DNA from: JAICQQ01 sp965651135
Lineage (GTDB): Bacteria > Myxococcota_A > Polyangia > Polyangiales > Polyangiaceae
Direction: 5' to 3'
Assembly (NCBI GenBank): GCA_965651135.1
Contig: CBFGRJ010000155.1
Coordinates: 1-15,105, forward strand
DNA length: 15,105 nucleotides
A program made the translations under genes and the position numbers. Under the pieces are notes generated by a model. That model had not been told where the DNA came from and did not search any database. It was given only the letters and a program-made list of their open reading frames with translations. Below are positions 14,809 through 15,105 of the stretch, piece by piece. The number at the start of each line of letters is the position of its first letter. Position 1 is the first letter of the stretch.

Positions 14809-14834
14809 CCCATCAGGTCTTTAGCACTGATGGG
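14809..14834 (-). promoter_or_regulatory. Perfect inverted repeat abutting the VWA gene start
   Basis: CCCATCAG (14809-14816) and CTGATGGG (14827-14834) form a perfect eight-base inverted repeat with a ten-base spacer. It ends at the base just before the ATG of the VWA lipoprotein gene. In RNA it would be a hairpin occupying the whole ribosome-binding region; no separate Shine-Dalgarno sequence is visible. In DNA it could be an operator dyad. Either way it is placed to control this gene. Confidence 0.45.
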
Positions 14835-15023
14835 CAATGCAGTCTCTCGGGCCCTTGGCGTTGGCCCAGGGATCGCGTCCTATCGATATTGAGCAGCGGG
14901 GCTGCAGTGTTGGGATGACGGGTGGGATTACGGGCTGGCTTTTCTTGAGGTCTCGACGCCGCCAAAGCCCGGCGGACCAACGTCGAACCGACGGGGCGCG
15001 CGAGTGCTGGCCGTCTTGACTAG
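14835..15023. other. Non-coding stretch upstream of the VWA gene
   Basis: I see no gene that I can support here. Open frames exist on both strands, but their translations have Arg/Pro/Ser-rich composition and no recognisable motif. The minus-strand promoter of the VWA gene should lie in its left part; no clear -35/-10 pair is seen. Confidence 0.5.
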
Positions 15024-15105
15024 GGCCTGTGGACACTTTGTGAGCTTGATATGCGTTCAGTATGGCGTATGTTGGCGTGCATGGCCGCTCGAACGGCAAT
15101 GACGC
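15024..15105 (+). mobile_element. Possible left end of an IS5-like insertion sequence
   Basis: A CTAG (15020-15023), fitting the YTAR target of IS5-group elements, is followed by GGCCTGTGGACACTTTG, which resembles IS5-like terminal repeats that I recall. The window ends 82 bases later, so neither transposase nor right end can be checked. An open frame from the ATG at 15051 runs off the window edge but is too short to identify. Confidence 0.25.

Noticed and set aside
14821..15099. Small minus-strand open frame upstream of the VWA gene
   Set aside because: Its composition is not protein-like, it has no clear ribosome site, and it covers the likely promoter of the VWA gene.
1..15105. CRISPR arrays, tRNA and rRNA genes
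   Set aside because: I found no regularly spaced direct repeats, no cloverleaf-type sequence and no rRNA-like conserved stretch.

Overview
The window looks like chromosomal DNA of a myxobacterium (Myxococcota, probably Polyangia). The reasons are high GC, several secreted lipoproteins with Gly/Thr/Ser-rich linkers directly after the lipidated Cys, a DUF2330 protein ending in a MYXO-CTERM-type tail (Gly-rich stretch, Cys, membrane helix, Arg cluster), and two ECF sigma factor loci. I could not run any search; family names come from motifs I recognise.

Layout. (1) 1-472, minus: a partial unrecognised gene leaving the left edge. (2) 675-2500, plus: a compact ECF42-type locus with a YCII/DGPF protein, a sigma factor with a long C-terminal extension, and a 73-residue two-helix membrane protein. 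A candidate ECF promoter lies in front. (3) 2561-4405, plus: a Cys-rich Sel1/Hcp-like lipoprotein. It overlaps tail to tail by 20 bp with (4) 4386-6281, minus: the DUF2330/EGF-like/MYXO-CTERM surface protein. (5) 6435-6700, minus: remnant of a frameshifted small membrane protein. (6) 6781-11816, plus: a probable five-gene unit of exported beta-rich/barrel-like protein, ECF sigma factor, single-pass membrane protein with TPR-like outer domain, and two lipoproteins, one with Cys-rich repeats and a C-terminal jelly-roll-like domain. (7) 11817-12153: a gap with a short fossil of a histidine kinase N-box. (8) 12154-12797, plus: an AbrB/MazE antitoxin and Doc-type toxin pair with a 4-nt overlap, an apparently leaderless promoter and a His-to-Gln change in the Fic/Doc motif. 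(9) 12961-14808, minus: a large von Willebrand A lipoprotein whose start codon abuts a perfect 8-bp inverted repeat. (10) 14809-15105: no gene, but a possible insertion-sequence end at about 15024.

How the genes may work together. Most of the window concerns the cell envelope. The most suggestive arrangement is 6781-9288, where a barrel-like exported protein, a sigma factor and a membrane-spanning partner are consecutive and tightly spaced. This layout could carry a signal from the outer surface to transcription, with the two downstream lipoproteins as outputs. That is inference from order and topology. The ECF42 locus is a separate, self-contained regulatory unit. The toxin-antitoxin pair, the kinase fossil and the possible insertion-sequence end suggest that the right third has seen gene turnover.
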